DNA from: Devosia neptuniae
GTDB lineage: Bacteria; Pseudomonadota; Alphaproteobacteria; Rhizobiales; Devosiaceae
Direction of reading: 5' to 3'
Length of the DNA stretch: 64,000 nucleotides
Assembly (NCBI RefSeq): GCF_025452235.1
Contig: NZ_CP104965.1
Coordinates: forward strand, 1,364,001 to 1,428,000
Below are positions 27,538 through 35,902 of this stretch, in pieces. Numbering within the stretch: position 1 is the stretch's first letter; every line of letters begins with the position of its first letter. The notes under the pieces were generated by a model. The model ran no database searches. It saw only the letters and a program-made list of their open reading frames with translations, and was not told the origin of the DNA. The position numbers and the translations under genes are program-made.

Positions 27538-28221
27538 ATGAACAAGCGACGCATTCTGCTGGTGGACGACGATACCGATCTGCGGCAGACCCTGGTCGAG
27601 CAGCTCGAAACGCATAACGAGTTCGACATTCTCCAGGCCGGCACCGCCAATGACGCGCTCAAGGCCACCCGCGAAAACAATATCGATCTGATGATCCTCG
27701 ATGTCGGCCTGCCCGACATGGATGGGCGCGACGCCGTCAAGGTGTTGCGCACCGAAGGCTATAAAAGCCCGATCCTGATGCTGACCGGTCACGATAGTGA
27801 TGCCGATCAGATCCAAGGCCTTGAATCGGGGGCCAATGACTATCTGACCAAGCCCTTCCGCTTTCCGGTGTTGCTGGCGCGAATCAATGCGGCGCTGCGC
27901 CAGCATGATCAAAGCGAGGACGTGGTGTTCACCATCGGACCCTATAGCTTCCAGCCTTCGGCCAAGCTGCTCGAAGCCAATGATGGCGGCAAGGTGCGGC
28001 TGACCGACAAGGAAACCTCGATCCTCAAGTTCCTCTATCGCCAGGGCCCCAAGACCATCACGCGGGATGTGCTGCTCAAGGAAGTCTGGGGCTATAATAA
28101 CCGGGTCACCACGCATACGCTGGAAACTCATATCTACCGGCTGCGCCAGAAGATCGAGCGCGACCCCTCCAATGCGCGCTTGCTGGTCACCGAAGAGGGT
28201 GGCTATCGCCTGGTTCCGTAA
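27538..28221 (+). CDS. cenR: OmpR/PhoB-type response regulator, CenR-like
   Basis: 227 residues. The receiver domain has acidic DDD at 10-12, phosphoacceptor Asp55 (LMILDVGLPD), Thr in MLTGHDSD and Lys in YLTKPFRF. The winged-helix domain ends in THTLETHIYRLRQKIERDPS. It has no kinase partner nearby, as expected of the alphaproteobacterial orphan regulator CenR, which controls cell-envelope genes in Caulobacter and rhizobia. The CenR name is my reading of the overall sequence and needs a phylogeny. GGAG lies upstream of the ATG at 27538. Confidence 0.8.
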   Translation: MNKRRILLVDDDTDLRQTLVEQLETHNEFDILQAGTANDALKATRENNIDLMILDVGLPDMDGRDAVKVLRTEGYKSPILMLTGHDSDADQIQGLESGANDYLTKPFRFPVLLARINAALRQHDQSEDVVFTIGPYSFQPSAKLLEANDGGKVRLTDKETSILKFLYRQGPKTITRDVLLKEVWGYNNRVTTHTLETHIYRLRQKIERDPSNARLLVTEEGGYRLVP

Positions 28222-28250
28222 CGCGGAAATCGGGTACAAATCGGCACAAA

Positions 28251-28775
28251 ATGCCTTATAGGATGAAGACTGTCCGCGCCTTGGGTGCGGACGGTATGCA
28301 TCTGGACTTGGGGCTTATGATCAGGGACGACGCGGCCGAGGCGCTGGCCAGGGCCGAATTTTTCGATATCTGCGACGACGAGCAAAGGCGCATGCTGGCC
28401 TTTGCCGGCGACACGCGTCGTTTCGAGGCCGATGCCGTGCTGTACAAGGCCGGCGACGTGCCTCTGGGCGCGTTCGTGCTGATTTCGGGAACGCTGCGCG
28501 CCAAGCCCGAAGGCCCGGCAGCGGGCAAGCCCTATGCCATGTCCGAGCCGGGCAGCGTGGTATCCGCCATGGCGCTGATCCTGGCCAAGCCGCGGCCGAT
28601 CACCATCACCGCCGTCACCGAATGCCAGACCCTGTTCGTGCCCCGGCAGGCTTTCCTCAAGCTCGTGCAGCAATCGCCCGATCTGGCGCAACGCGCCGTC
28701 GAACGCGTGCAGCGCGACCTGGGCAATTACCTGGGCGCGCTCGAACCCGTCCGCGCCCGCATGAAGGGCGAATAG
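28251..28775 (+). CDS. Cyclic-nucleotide-binding (Crp-like effector) domain protein without DNA-binding domain
   Basis: Up to 174 residues. The cNMP-type beta-roll runs from about 35 to 145 (FFDICDDEQRRMLAFAGDTRRFEADAV, YKAGDVPLGAFVLISGTL). A long helix (SPDLAQRAVERVQRDL) follows, but there is no HTH. It may be a signalling accessory to the response regulator 29 nt upstream. The start is uncertain: ATGs at 28251, 28263, 28296 and 28317 all lack a strong ribosome site, and 28317 would fit the domain best. Confidence 0.75.
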   Translation: MPYRMKTVRALGADGMHLDLGLMIRDDAAEALARAEFFDICDDEQRRMLAFAGDTRRFEADAVLYKAGDVPLGAFVLISGTLRAKPEGPAAGKPYAMSEPGSVVSAMALILAKPRPITITAVTECQTLFVPRQAFLKLVQQSPDLAQRAVERVQRDLGNYLGALEPVRARMKGE

Positions 28776-28789
28776 GCTTTTTGCGCGGC

Positions 28790-28805
28790 TGTTTCACGTG
28801 AATCC
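28790..28805. promoter_or_regulatory. parS-like site 8
   Basis: TGTTTCACGTGAATCC has the same sequence as site 2, 14 of 16 to consensus. It is intergenic between convergent genes, about 15 kb right of the proposed origin, and is the rightmost site found. Confidence 0.72.
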
Positions 28806-28817
28806 GGTTGTTGAGGC

Positions 28818-29630
28818 CTAAACCCCGGCAAACCGTACGATGACCGGTACGTGGTCGCTCGGCTTGTCGGCCCAGCCGCGATACGGCTTGGCGATCTCGG
28901 CGGCGATGCAATGTTCGGCAATGTCGGCGGTGGCCCAGATATGGTCGAGGCGGCGGCCCTTGTTGGCGTTTTCCCAATCGGCACTGCGATAGCTCCACCA
29001 GGAATAGAGTTTCTGGTCGAACGGCACATGCTTGCGCACCAGATCGGTCCAGCCATGGCCACCATTGAGAATGGCGTTGAGGGCCTCGGTCTCGATCGGG
29101 GTGTGGCTCACCACCTTGAGCAGCTGCTTGTGGCTCCAAACGTCGTTTTCATGCGGAGCGATGTTGAAATCGCCGGCAATAAGATGGCCGCGCTGGAATT
29201 CCGGCTCGGAGAACCAGCTGGTCAATTCGCTGAGGAAACCCAGCTTGTGCTTGAATTTGGGATTGATTTCGGGGTCCGGTTCGTCGCCGCCGGCGGGGAT
29301 GTAGAAATTATGCACGGTCAGCGGACCGCGGCCCAGATCGAGCACCGCCGAAACGTGACGTGATTCGGGGATTTCGCAGAACACGCGGCTCGAAATGTCG
29401 GTCAGCGGGAATTTCGAAACGATGGCGACGCCGTGATAGCCCTTCTGGCCGTGTACCGCCTGGTGCGGATAGCCCGCCTCGGTAAAGGCATTGGTCGGGA
29501 ACTGGTCATTGGTGCATTTGATTTCCTGCAGCATCAGCACGTCGGGCTGATATTGCTGGATGAAATCGAGCACCATGGGCAGGCGCAGGCGAACCGAATT
29601 GATGTTCCAGGTGACGACGGCGACGGTCAT
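28818..29630 (-). CDS. xthA: Exodeoxyribonuclease III (AP endonuclease)
   Basis: A base-excision repair nuclease of the EEP superfamily. The 270-residue protein has VVTWNINSVRLRLP (catalytic Asn7 region), LMLQEIKCTNDQFP (metal Glu), GDFNIAPHENDVW and the C-terminal DHIWATADI and KPSDHVPVIV catalytic His. Single gene; the upstream rplS terminator separates it from rplS. Confidence 0.95.
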   Translation of the reverse strand: MTVAVVTWNINSVRLRLPMVLDFIQQYQPDVLMLQEIKCTNDQFPTNAFTEAGYPHQAVHGQKGYHGVAIVSKFPLTDISSRVFCEIPESRHVSAVLDLGRGPLTVHNFYIPAGGDEPDPEINPKFKHKLGFLSELTSWFSEPEFQRGHLIAGDFNIAPHENDVWSHKQLLKVVSHTPIETEALNAILNGGHGWTDLVRKHVPFDQKLYSWWSYRSADWENANKGRRLDHIWATADIAEHCIAAEIAKPYRGWADKPSDHVPVIVRFAGV

Positions 29631-29740
29631 TGATTGGCCCCTTGAGCAGAGGGCATTCTTATCGCGGAGGGGGCCGCCAAGGACAAGCCGGAAATGGCAA
29701 TGGTGTGATCCCTACTGACACAGGGCGTCAGCAGGCCAAC

Positions 29741-29768
29741 AAAAACCCGGCCTTGCGACCGGGTTTTT
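29741..29768 (-). terminator. Rho-independent terminator after rplS
   Basis: AAAAACCCGG and CCGGGTTTTT form a perfect 10-bp stem around an 8-nt loop. On the minus strand it lies 27 nt past the rplS stop and its stem ends in the T-run. It is symmetric and could act in both directions. Confidence 0.88.
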
Positions 29769-29794
29769 CAAATTCAGCGCAATGGCCAAAAAGC

Positions 29795-30346
29795 TTATTC
29801 GCTCTTGGCTTCGCCTTCAGCGGCTGCGGCCTGCTCGGCAGCGGCGGCCGCTGCAGCGGCTTCCGCGTCCTTGGCGGCCTGCTCAGCGGCAAAAGCCTCT
29901 GCAGCGGCAACCTTTTCGGCTTCACGAGCCTCGCGCGCGGCCTGGGCGGCGGTGCGTTCGCTGGCCTCGATCTTCTTGGTGCGCGAATTGGTCGATTCGA
30001 AAATACGAGCCGATTTACCGCGACGATCGCGCAGATAGTACAGCTTGGCGCGACGCACCTTACCGCGCTTGAGCACTTCGACCGAAGCTATATTGGGCGA
30101 ATAGAGCGGGAACACGCGTTCCACGCCTTCGCCATAGGAAATCTTGCGCACGGTGAAGCTGGAGGTGATGCCACCGCCGGTGACGGCGATCACGACGCCT
30201 TCATAGGCCTGCAGGCGTTCCTTGTTGCCTTCCTTGATCTTCACCCACACCTTGATGGTGTCGCCATGGGTGAATTCGGGAAGCTCGCGCTTGGCGGAGA
30301 GGGCGGCAACCTGCTCGGCCTCGATCTGTTCGATGATATTGGACAT
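29795..30346 (-). CDS. rplS: 50S ribosomal protein L19 with long Ala/Glu-rich tail
   Basis: A ribosomal protein at the 30S-50S interface. The first ~125 residues are canonical L19 ([59 protein letters not shown]). They are followed by about 55 residues almost entirely of Ala, Glu, Gln and Lys, predicted helical or disordered. Some alphaproteobacteria extend L19 this way. It stands 197 bp downstream of trmD, where its own promoter could lie. Confidence 0.95.
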   Translation of the reverse strand: MSNIIEQIEAEQVAALSAKRELPEFTHGDTIKVWVKIKEGNKERLQAYEGVVIAVTGGGITSSFTVRKISYGEGVERVFPLYSPNIASVEVLKRGKVRRAKLYYLRDRRGKSARIFESTNSRTKKIEASERTAAQAAREAREAEKVAAAEAFAAEQAAKDAEAAAAAAAAEQAAAAEGEAKSE

Positions 30347-30543
30347 GTCTTGATCCGTTCTGATCTTTTCAATGGAGCGATTGCTCGGAACCTTTTGGGA
30401 AAATTCCGATCGCCCGGTCTTGGTTGGTAACGGAGGTTTTTCGTCTTTTTATTCGCACGTCATCGGGTCCGATCAGCCCAATGTCGCAGTCGTGGCGCGG
30501 CTATAGGGCAAAAACGCCCCAGAGTCTAGGGTTTCGGACAGTT

Positions 30544-31236
30544 TTATGACTTGTCTGGACCCAGCAGGTCGGGCCGCCGCTGCCGGGTGAGGGCCAGGCT
30601 TTGCTCGGCCCGCCACTTGGCAATTTTACCGTGATCACCCGAGGTCAGCACCGCCGGGATATCGACACCCTCGAATTGCTGCGGCCGGGTGTATTGCGGA
30701 TATTCGAGCTGCCCGTTCTCAAAGCTCTCCTCGGCATGGCTCTCCGCCTTGCCCAAGACGCCCGGGATGAGCCGCACCACGGCTTCCAGCAGCACCATAG
30801 CGGCAACTTCGCCCCCGGCCAGCACATAGTCGCCAATCGAGATTTCCTCGAGCCCACGGGCGTCGATGACGCGCTGGTCGATGCCTTCGAAGCGCCCGCA
30901 GATGATCACGGCACCTGGGCCGAGCGCCAATTGCCGGGCCTTTTGCTGAGTGAGCGGCGTGCCGCGTGGCGACATCAGAATGCGGGGGCGGGGGTCGCCG
31001 GCAGGGGAGACCGCATCGATGGCGCTGGCGAGGATATCGGGCTTGAGCACCATGCCCGCGCCGCCGCCGGAGGGGGTGTCGTCCACGGTGCGGTGCTTGT
31101 CAGTGGCAAAATCACGCAATTGGGTGGCGTTGAGCGACCATAGCCCGTCCGCCAGTCCACGGCCAAGCACAGAGGCGCCCAGCGGGCCGGGGAACAGCTC
31201 GGGAAACAGCGTGATGATATCAGCGGAAAAACTCAA
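30544..31236 (-). CDS. trmD: tRNA (guanine-37-N1)-methyltransferase TrmD
   Basis: A SPOUT methyltransferase preventing frameshifting. The 230-residue protein has the trefoil-knot SAM site [30 protein letters not shown] and [10 protein letters not shown]. Its ATG overlaps the rimM stop (ATGA), giving rimM-trmD-rplS in the classic order. rpsP is missing from its usual place before rimM. Confidence 0.97.
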   Translation of the reverse strand: MSFSADIITLFPELFPGPLGASVLGRGLADGLWSLNATQLRDFATDKHRTVDDTPSGGGAGMVLKPDILASAIDAVSPAGDPRPRILMSPRGTPLTQQKARQLALGPGAVIICGRFEGIDQRVIDARGLEEISIGDYVLAGGEVAAMVLLEAVVRLIPGVLGKAESHAEESFENGQLEYPQYTRPQQFEGVDIPAVLTSGDHGKIAKWRAEQSLALTRQRRPDLLGPDKS

Positions 31237-31769
31237 TCGGGTTCTTCCTCGCCCTCTTCGGCATCGAGCGGCACGACAATGGTCAGGTAGCCCTCAGCGA
31301 GGTGGATATGGGGCACCACGGCCTTGATGAAGGGGTACAAATAGGTATCGCCCGATTGGGGATCGCGAATTTCAATGAGGTCCCCGGCGCCGAAATTGGG
31401 CAGTGCCGAAACCTTGCCCAGCACCACGCCATTATCGAGCCGCGCTTCAAGCCCCAGCAGGTCGGCATGATAGAAGTCGTCCTCATCCTCAGGCTCGGGC
31501 AAGCGGGCGCGATCGACGAAGAGCGAAACGCCGTTCAGCGCTTCGGCCGCGGTGCGATCGGCAATGCCCTTGATGTTGGCGATGATCACATTCTTCTGCA
31601 CGCGCAATTTGGTGATGGTGATGATCAGGCCCGGCCGGTCGGTCTCCAGCGGCCCGTAATCGCCAATGGCGGCGGGGTCCTGGGTGAAGGGGGTGATGCG
31701 CACTTGCCCCTTGATGCCATGAGCGGCGCCGATCTGGCCCATCAGGATGGTCTTATTGGTGTCGGTCAT
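31233..31769 (-). CDS. rimM: Ribosome maturation factor RimM
   Basis: A 30S assembly factor that binds S19. The 178-residue protein has an N-terminal barrel with [18 protein letters not shown] and a C-terminal PRC barrel ([38 protein letters not shown]). The acidic tail is EEGEEEPD. I chose the ATG at 31769 because the family starts close to this motif. An upstream in-frame extension looks like non-coding sequence. Confidence 0.94.
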   Translation of the reverse strand: MTDTNKTILMGQIGAAHGIKGQVRITPFTQDPAAIGDYGPLETDRPGLIITITKLRVQKNVIIANIKGIADRTAAEALNGVSLFVDRARLPEPEDEDDFYHADLLGLEARLDNGVVLGKVSALPNFGAGDLIEIRDPQSGDTYLYPFIKAVVPHIHLAEGYLTIVVPLDAEEGEEEPD

Positions 31770-31891
31770 TGCGGTTCCCGGCTTTGCTGTGCCGTTCCTA
31801 GCAGGCGGCGACACGAATGGGAATTCTTCGAGACGGCGGAACCGTGTGGCAGCGCTGGTGATTGTGGAGGCAGCAACACAGGAGCGCTGTA

Positions 31892-32272
31892 ATGGCCAGG
31901 ACTTTGACTTCCCATGGTGAGATCCGGCAATGGGCCGAAGCGCGTGGCGGCAATCCCATGCTGATGGAAACGCCCGACGGCACCGGCAGCCGGACGCTGC
32001 TGCAACTGACCTTTGGCCAGCACGCCATCAATACCGATGGCAATGAGGGGCCGGACCGGATCGGTGGCTTTCAGCTGGTGAGCTGGGATGACTGGTTCGC
32101 CGCGCTAGACGCGGCCAAGCTGGCGCTGCGGGTGTCGGACGATCTGGCCGGGGGGAATGAGGCGGAGTTCGAATTCGTGCCGCGTGAGGGCGGCGACAAC
32201 ACTTCTGAAGCCGGAAAGAAGCCTGCTGCAATCAGCATCCAGTCGCCCAATAAGGACGACCGAGCGTCCTAG
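31892..32272 (+). CDS. Small conserved hypothetical protein, EIRQWAEARGG family
   Basis: 126 residues from the ATG at 31892, with AGGAG 7 nt upstream. It begins with HGEIRQWAEARGGNPMLM. In its middle is ISWDEF-type IGGFQLVSWDDWFAALDAAKLALRV, an arrangement I associate with a widespread family of small acidic proteins of unknown function. The low-complexity C-terminal tail overlaps the convergent metallopeptidase gene by 4 nt. Confidence 0.7.
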   Translation: MARTLTSHGEIRQWAEARGGNPMLMETPDGTGSRTLLQLTFGQHAINTDGNEGPDRIGGFQLVSWDDWFAALDAAKLALRVSDDLAGGNEAEFEFVPREGGDNTSEAGKKPAAISIQSPNKDDRAS

Positions 32273-32697
32273 TCGCTCTCCGCGGCCGCCTCGATGGCTT
32301 CCATATCCTCATCAGAAAAGCCGAAATGGTGCCCCAGTTCGTGGATCAGCACATGGGTGACGACTTCGCCCAGCGTATTGTCGTCGTTTTCGGCCCAGTA
32401 ATCGAGAATGGCGCGGCGGTAGAGGAAGACCGTGTTGGGCAATTGCCCCGTCTGGGGCATGGCGCCGTCCTCGGTCATCCCGATGCCGGTGAACAGCCCC
32501 ATCAATTCGAAGGGGCTCTCCATGCCAAAGCCTTCGAGCACATCATCCTCGGCAAATTCGGCCACCGCGCAGGTGACGTCGGCTGCCAGCGAGGCAAAGG
32601 GCTCCGGCAGCGCCTTGAGGGCCGCCGTCGCCAGGGCTTCGATATCGTCGAGGGTGGGCGCGAACCGCGCCCCCCAATCGGTCGCGCTTACTGCCAC
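32269..32697 (-). CDS. Zincin-like metallopeptidase family protein (MPN/DUF1025-like)
   Basis: 142 residues. The zinc-protease motif [14 protein letters not shown] (about 121-134) places two His and a downstream acidic residue as in the PF06262 family of small metallopeptidases, which lack signal peptides. Substrate unknown. Its start overlaps the leuC stop by 10 nt, so the two genes are probably co-transcribed. Confidence 0.85.
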   Translation of the reverse strand: MAVSATDWGARFAPTLDDIEALATAALKALPEPFASLAADVTCAVAEFAEDDVLEGFGMESPFELMGLFTGIGMTEDGAMPQTGQLPNTVFLYRRAILDYWAENDDNTLGEVVTHVLIHELGHHFGFSDEDMEAIEAAAESD

Positions 32698-34094
32698 TCG
32701 CGGATGTCGACGAAGTGGCCGGCAATTGCCGCCGCTGCGGCCATGGCCGGAGACACCAGATGCGTGCGACCCTTGAAGCCCTGGCGGCCTTCAAAATTGC
32801 GGTTGGAGGTCGACGCACAGCGTTCCTGCGGCTTGAGCTTGTCCGGGTTCATGGCCAGGCACATCGAGCAACCGGGCTCGCGCCATTCAAAGCCGGCATC
32901 GAGGAAGATCTTGTGCAGGCCCTCGGCCTCGGCCTGATCCTTCACCAGGCCCGAGCCCGGAACGACCATGGCGTCGACACCGGCGGCAACCTTGCGGTCG
33001 CCGATGACGGCTGCGGCAGCCCGCAGGTCTTCGATACGGCCATTGGTGCAGGAGCCGATAAACACGCGCTCGATGGTGATGTCGGTGATCGGCGTACCGG
33101 GCTTGAGGCCCATATAGTCGAGCGCCCGCCACTTGGAAGCGCGCTTGTTCTCGTCCTCGATGTCATCGGGGTTTGGCACCGCGCCGGTCACCGAGATCAC
33201 GTCTTCGGGCGAGGAGCCCCAGGACACGATCGGCGGCAGCTTGGCGGCGTCGAGAATGACGACCTTGTCGTAGACCGCGCCTTCGTCGGTATAGAGGGTC
33301 TTCCAATAGTCGAGCGCCATGTCCCAGGCCTTGCCGGTCGGCGCGCGATTGCGGCCCTTCACATAGTTGAAGGTGGTCTCGTCAGGCGCGATCAGGCCGG
33401 CGCGGGCGCCGCCTTCAATGGTCATGTTGCAGACCGTCATGCGGCCTTCCATGGACAGCGAGCGGATGGCTTCGCCGGCAAATTCGATGACATGGCCATT
33501 GCCACCGGCCGTGCCGATCTCGCCGATGATGGCGAGGATAATGTCCTTGGCGGTGACGTGGGGCGGCAATTGCCCATCCACGCGCACCAGCATGTTCTTG
33601 GCCTTTTGCTGGATCAGCGTTTGCGTGGCCAGCACGTGCTCGACTTCGGAGGTGCCGATACCATGCGCCAGGGCGCCAAAGGCACCATGGGTCGAGGTAT
33701 GGCTATCGCCGCACACAATGGTCATGCCGGGCAGGGTGAAGCCCTGCTCCGGGCCCACGATGTGCACGATGCCCTGCCGCTTGTCGAAGGGGTCGAAATA
33801 TTCGATGCCGAAATCCTTGGTATTCTCGGCCAGGGCAGCGATCTGGATCGCGCTTTCCGGGTCCGGATTGGGCAAGGAACGGTCGGTGGTGGGAACGTTG
33901 TGATCGACCACGGCCAGGGTGCGCTCGGGGTGGCGCACCTTGCGGTTGTTCATGCGCAGCCCTTCAAAGGCCTGGGGGCTCGTGACTTCATGCACGAGGT
34001 GGCGGTCGATATAGAGCAGCGAGGTCCCGTCCTCGTTATTCTGCACCAGATGGTCGTCCCAGATCTTGTCGTAAAGCGTGCGCGCCTTGGTCAT
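32688..34094 (-). CDS. leuC: 3-isopropylmalate dehydratase large subunit
   Basis: An aconitase-family [4Fe-4S] enzyme of leucine synthesis. The 468-residue protein has [18 protein letters not shown] and the cluster cysteines in FIGSCTNGR and in [12 protein letters not shown]. leuD and leuB are not adjacent, as usual in rhizobia, where leuC stands near rplS. The 93-bp gap upstream contains a small hairpin (34166-34183). Confidence 0.97.
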   Translation of the reverse strand: MTKARTLYDKIWDDHLVQNNEDGTSLLYIDRHLVHEVTSPQAFEGLRMNNRKVRHPERTLAVVDHNVPTTDRSLPNPDPESAIQIAALAENTKDFGIEYFDPFDKRQGIVHIVGPEQGFTLPGMTIVCGDSHTSTHGAFGALAHGIGTSEVEHVLATQTLIQQKAKNMLVRVDGQLPPHVTAKDIILAIIGEIGTAGGNGHVIEFAGEAIRSLSMEGRMTVCNMTIEGGARAGLIAPDETTFNYVKGRNRAPTGKAWDMALDYWKTLYTDEGAVYDKVVILDAAKLPPIVSWGSSPEDVISVTGAVPNPDDIEDENKRASKWRALDYMGLKPGTPITDITIERVFIGSCTNGRIEDLRAAAAVIGDRKVAAGVDAMVVPGSGLVKDQAEAEGLHKIFLDAGFEWREPGCSMCLAMNPDKLKPQERCASTSNRNFEGRQGFKGRTHLVSPAMAAAAAIAGHFVDIREWQ

Positions 34095-34165
34095 TGTTCA
34101 GGTTCCGGCAGGAATGCGAAGTTTGGAGCCGTTCTAAGCCGGGACGGGGCAGGGGTCAAGCATAA

Positions 34166-34183
34166 CCGTACCCTCGGGTACGG
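34166..34183 (-). terminator. Short hairpin after the ATP-grasp gene
   Basis: CCGTACCC and GGGTACGG pair around a 2-nt spacer (a 4-nt loop in practice), 5 nt beyond the ATP-grasp stop. No T-run follows on the minus strand, so it may only stall polymerase or protect the 3' end. Confidence 0.4.
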
Positions 34184-34187
34184 CTGG

Positions 34188-35432
34188 CTATTCCGAAATC
34201 GTGCTTGCTGCAGTGCTGGCGGCCGGCGTCAGGGCGCCAGCCGGTTTGATCCGGCGTTGCAACAAGCGCCAGGCGGTCAGCGGCAACTCGATCAGGCCGG
34301 GCTTGGGATCGCGCCAGGCAAAGGTGGCGAGGGTGCGCGTGCGGCCGATCGAGCGCAGGTAATCACCTAGGCGCAACTTGCCCTGGGCCAGCAATTGCAG
34401 GCCGACAATGCCATCGCGCAGCATGAACATCCAGCCGACACCCGGGCGTGCCACGGGCGGGTCGACGGTCTCGCCGGCGCTGAGCGCAATCAGCAGGGCG
34501 CCAAAATCCATGCCCGCCGCCTGGGCCAGGCCGAACCAGGACCACGGCCGCGGATTGACGTCGAGCAGCTTGAGCTCGCCAGTGCGGGGATCGCGTTTGA
34601 ACTCGATTTCACACAGGCCGTGATGGCCGATGGAGGCGAGGAATGCTTCGCCTTTGGCGATGACATCGGCCTGCTCGACGGTTTCGACAAAGGTCGAGGT
34701 ATAGCTGAACTCCACCGGAAACTGCCGGGTTCGCTGCGCGGCAAAGCTGGCGCGCGGCGTGCCGTTCCACCACAGGCCAGCATAGGAAAACTGGGTCTCG
34801 CCACCGCCAGGAATATATTCCTGCACAACGATGTGGTCCTTGCCCTGCTGCAATTGCGCAGCCTGGGTGAACAGGTCGATGAACTCGGCCGCATTGTCGG
34901 CCCGCCAGGCCTTGGCCTGGGTAAAGCGATTGACCGCGATGCGCATGGTGGGCTTGAGCACCACCGGGAACTCGATGCTGGCGGCGGTTGCAGCCAGATC
35001 GTCGCCCACCACATAAATGCGCGGCACGGCAATGCCCAATTCAGCGGCGCGTTGATAGGTCAGCGCCTTGTTGCAGGCCCATTGCAGCTGCGCCCAATCG
35101 GGTAATGTGACCACCAGCAGGCTCGAGAGCCGCTCACGCTGCTGGGCGGCGAACTTGACATCCTCGTCAGCGGCCGGGATGAGCAGGTAGTTTTCAAGGC
35201 TGTGCTTGTGCACCAGCGCTTCAAGCGCCTCGATAGCGCCTGGATTTTCGGCGCCCGGCCATTCGGCCCAGTGATGCACGGCATTGGAAAACCGGGGCAG
35301 CGGGGTGAAATTGGTGACAAACCAGACGTCGAGCCCTTGCCCGGCAAGGCTGCGTGCCAGCGCGATGGCGCCGTGCGACCCGCCCAGGATAATGGCGCCC
35401 TTGGAACGGGGGGATGGGATCGACATGCTCAT
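34188..35432 (-). CDS. ATP-grasp carboxylate-amine ligase-like protein
   Basis: 414 residues. An N-terminal Rossmann-like pre-ATP-grasp domain (AIILGGSHGAIALARSL) precedes a CPSase-type ATP-grasp domain. The latter has KALTYQRAAELGIAVP, EFPVVLKPTMR, VQEYIPGGGE and the Mg-binding LLDVNPRPWSWFGLA. It should form an amide or peptide-like bond from a carboxylate and an amine. The substrate is not evident. It lies beside a decayed flippase-like gene, hinting at an envelope-polymer role. The ATG at 35432 is chosen; 35426 is also possible. Confidence 0.8.
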   Translation of the reverse strand: MSMSIPSPRSKGAIILGGSHGAIALARSLAGQGLDVWFVTNFTPLPRFSNAVHHWAEWPGAENPGAIEALEALVHKHSLENYLLIPAADEDVKFAAQQRERLSSLLVVTLPDWAQLQWACNKALTYQRAAELGIAVPRIYVVGDDLAATAASIEFPVVLKPTMRIAVNRFTQAKAWRADNAAEFIDLFTQAAQLQQGKDHIVVQEYIPGGGETQFSYAGLWWNGTPRASFAAQRTRQFPVEFSYTSTFVETVEQADVIAKGEAFLASIGHHGLCEIEFKRDPRTGELKLLDVNPRPWSWFGLAQAAGMDFGALLIALSAGETVDPPVARPGVGWMFMLRDGIVGLQLLAQGKLRLGDYLRSIGRTRTLATFAWRDPKPGLIELPLTAWRLLQRRIKPAGALTPAASTAASTISE

Positions 35433-35442
35433 GGTTCGTTTT

Positions 35443-35850
35443 TCACCAGATGTGTCTCGTCGGCGGCGCCGTCCTGTCCCCCCGAACGGGACCGAGCCGC
35501 AAAATATCAAAGATCGTGGGGTCGAGCCCCGTTTTGAACGCGTACCGCCAGCACAATAGACTGTAAGTCAGCACACGGCTAAGTGAACTTACTATGGCCA
35601 CGCCAATAACACCAAAACTAGGCAGGGCGGCAATTTGGGCCAGGATACTCGCCAGAGTGGTTAATCTGGAAAGGGCCGCACCGCGCCTTTCCTGGCCGGC
35701 TCCTATGCCGCTCGCTAGCGACGCCAGCGAGCGGGTCAAACCCGTTCGCAGCAGCGACCCCAAAACGTCCCTTTGCCTCAGCATGCGTGCCCCTAACACA
35801 TTGGCCGTTGGCAGAAACGGGTGCGGCCAATGTGACAGGTCTATCTCAAG
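35443..35850 (-). pseudogene. Remnant resembling the C-terminus of a polysaccharide flippase
   Basis: On the minus strand a frame open from about 35855 down to 35443 encodes LPTANVLGARMLRQRDVL, later ALPSFGVIGVAIVSSLSR and then WRYAFKTGLDPTIFDILR. These are the kinds of motif found at the C-terminal end of Wzx/MATE-type lipopolysaccharide flippases. The ~12 transmembrane N-terminal part is missing and no ribosome site is visible. The middle is uncharacteristically polar. The stretch is also more AT-rich than its neighbours. I infer a decayed gene; it could be a spurious reading frame. Confidence 0.4.
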
Positions 35851-35902
35851 AAGCTCTTACCGGTCCCGTTACAATTCGGTAACGCAGCAATAGGCAGGCC
35901 GA

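Noticed and set aside
26551..28239. 562-codon minus-strand frame opposite YggS and the response regulator
   Set aside because: It spans two certain plus-strand genes and their promoters; no motif.
32715..34370. 551-codon open frame antisense to leuC
   Set aside because: leuC cluster cysteines confirm the minus-strand gene; shadow frame only.
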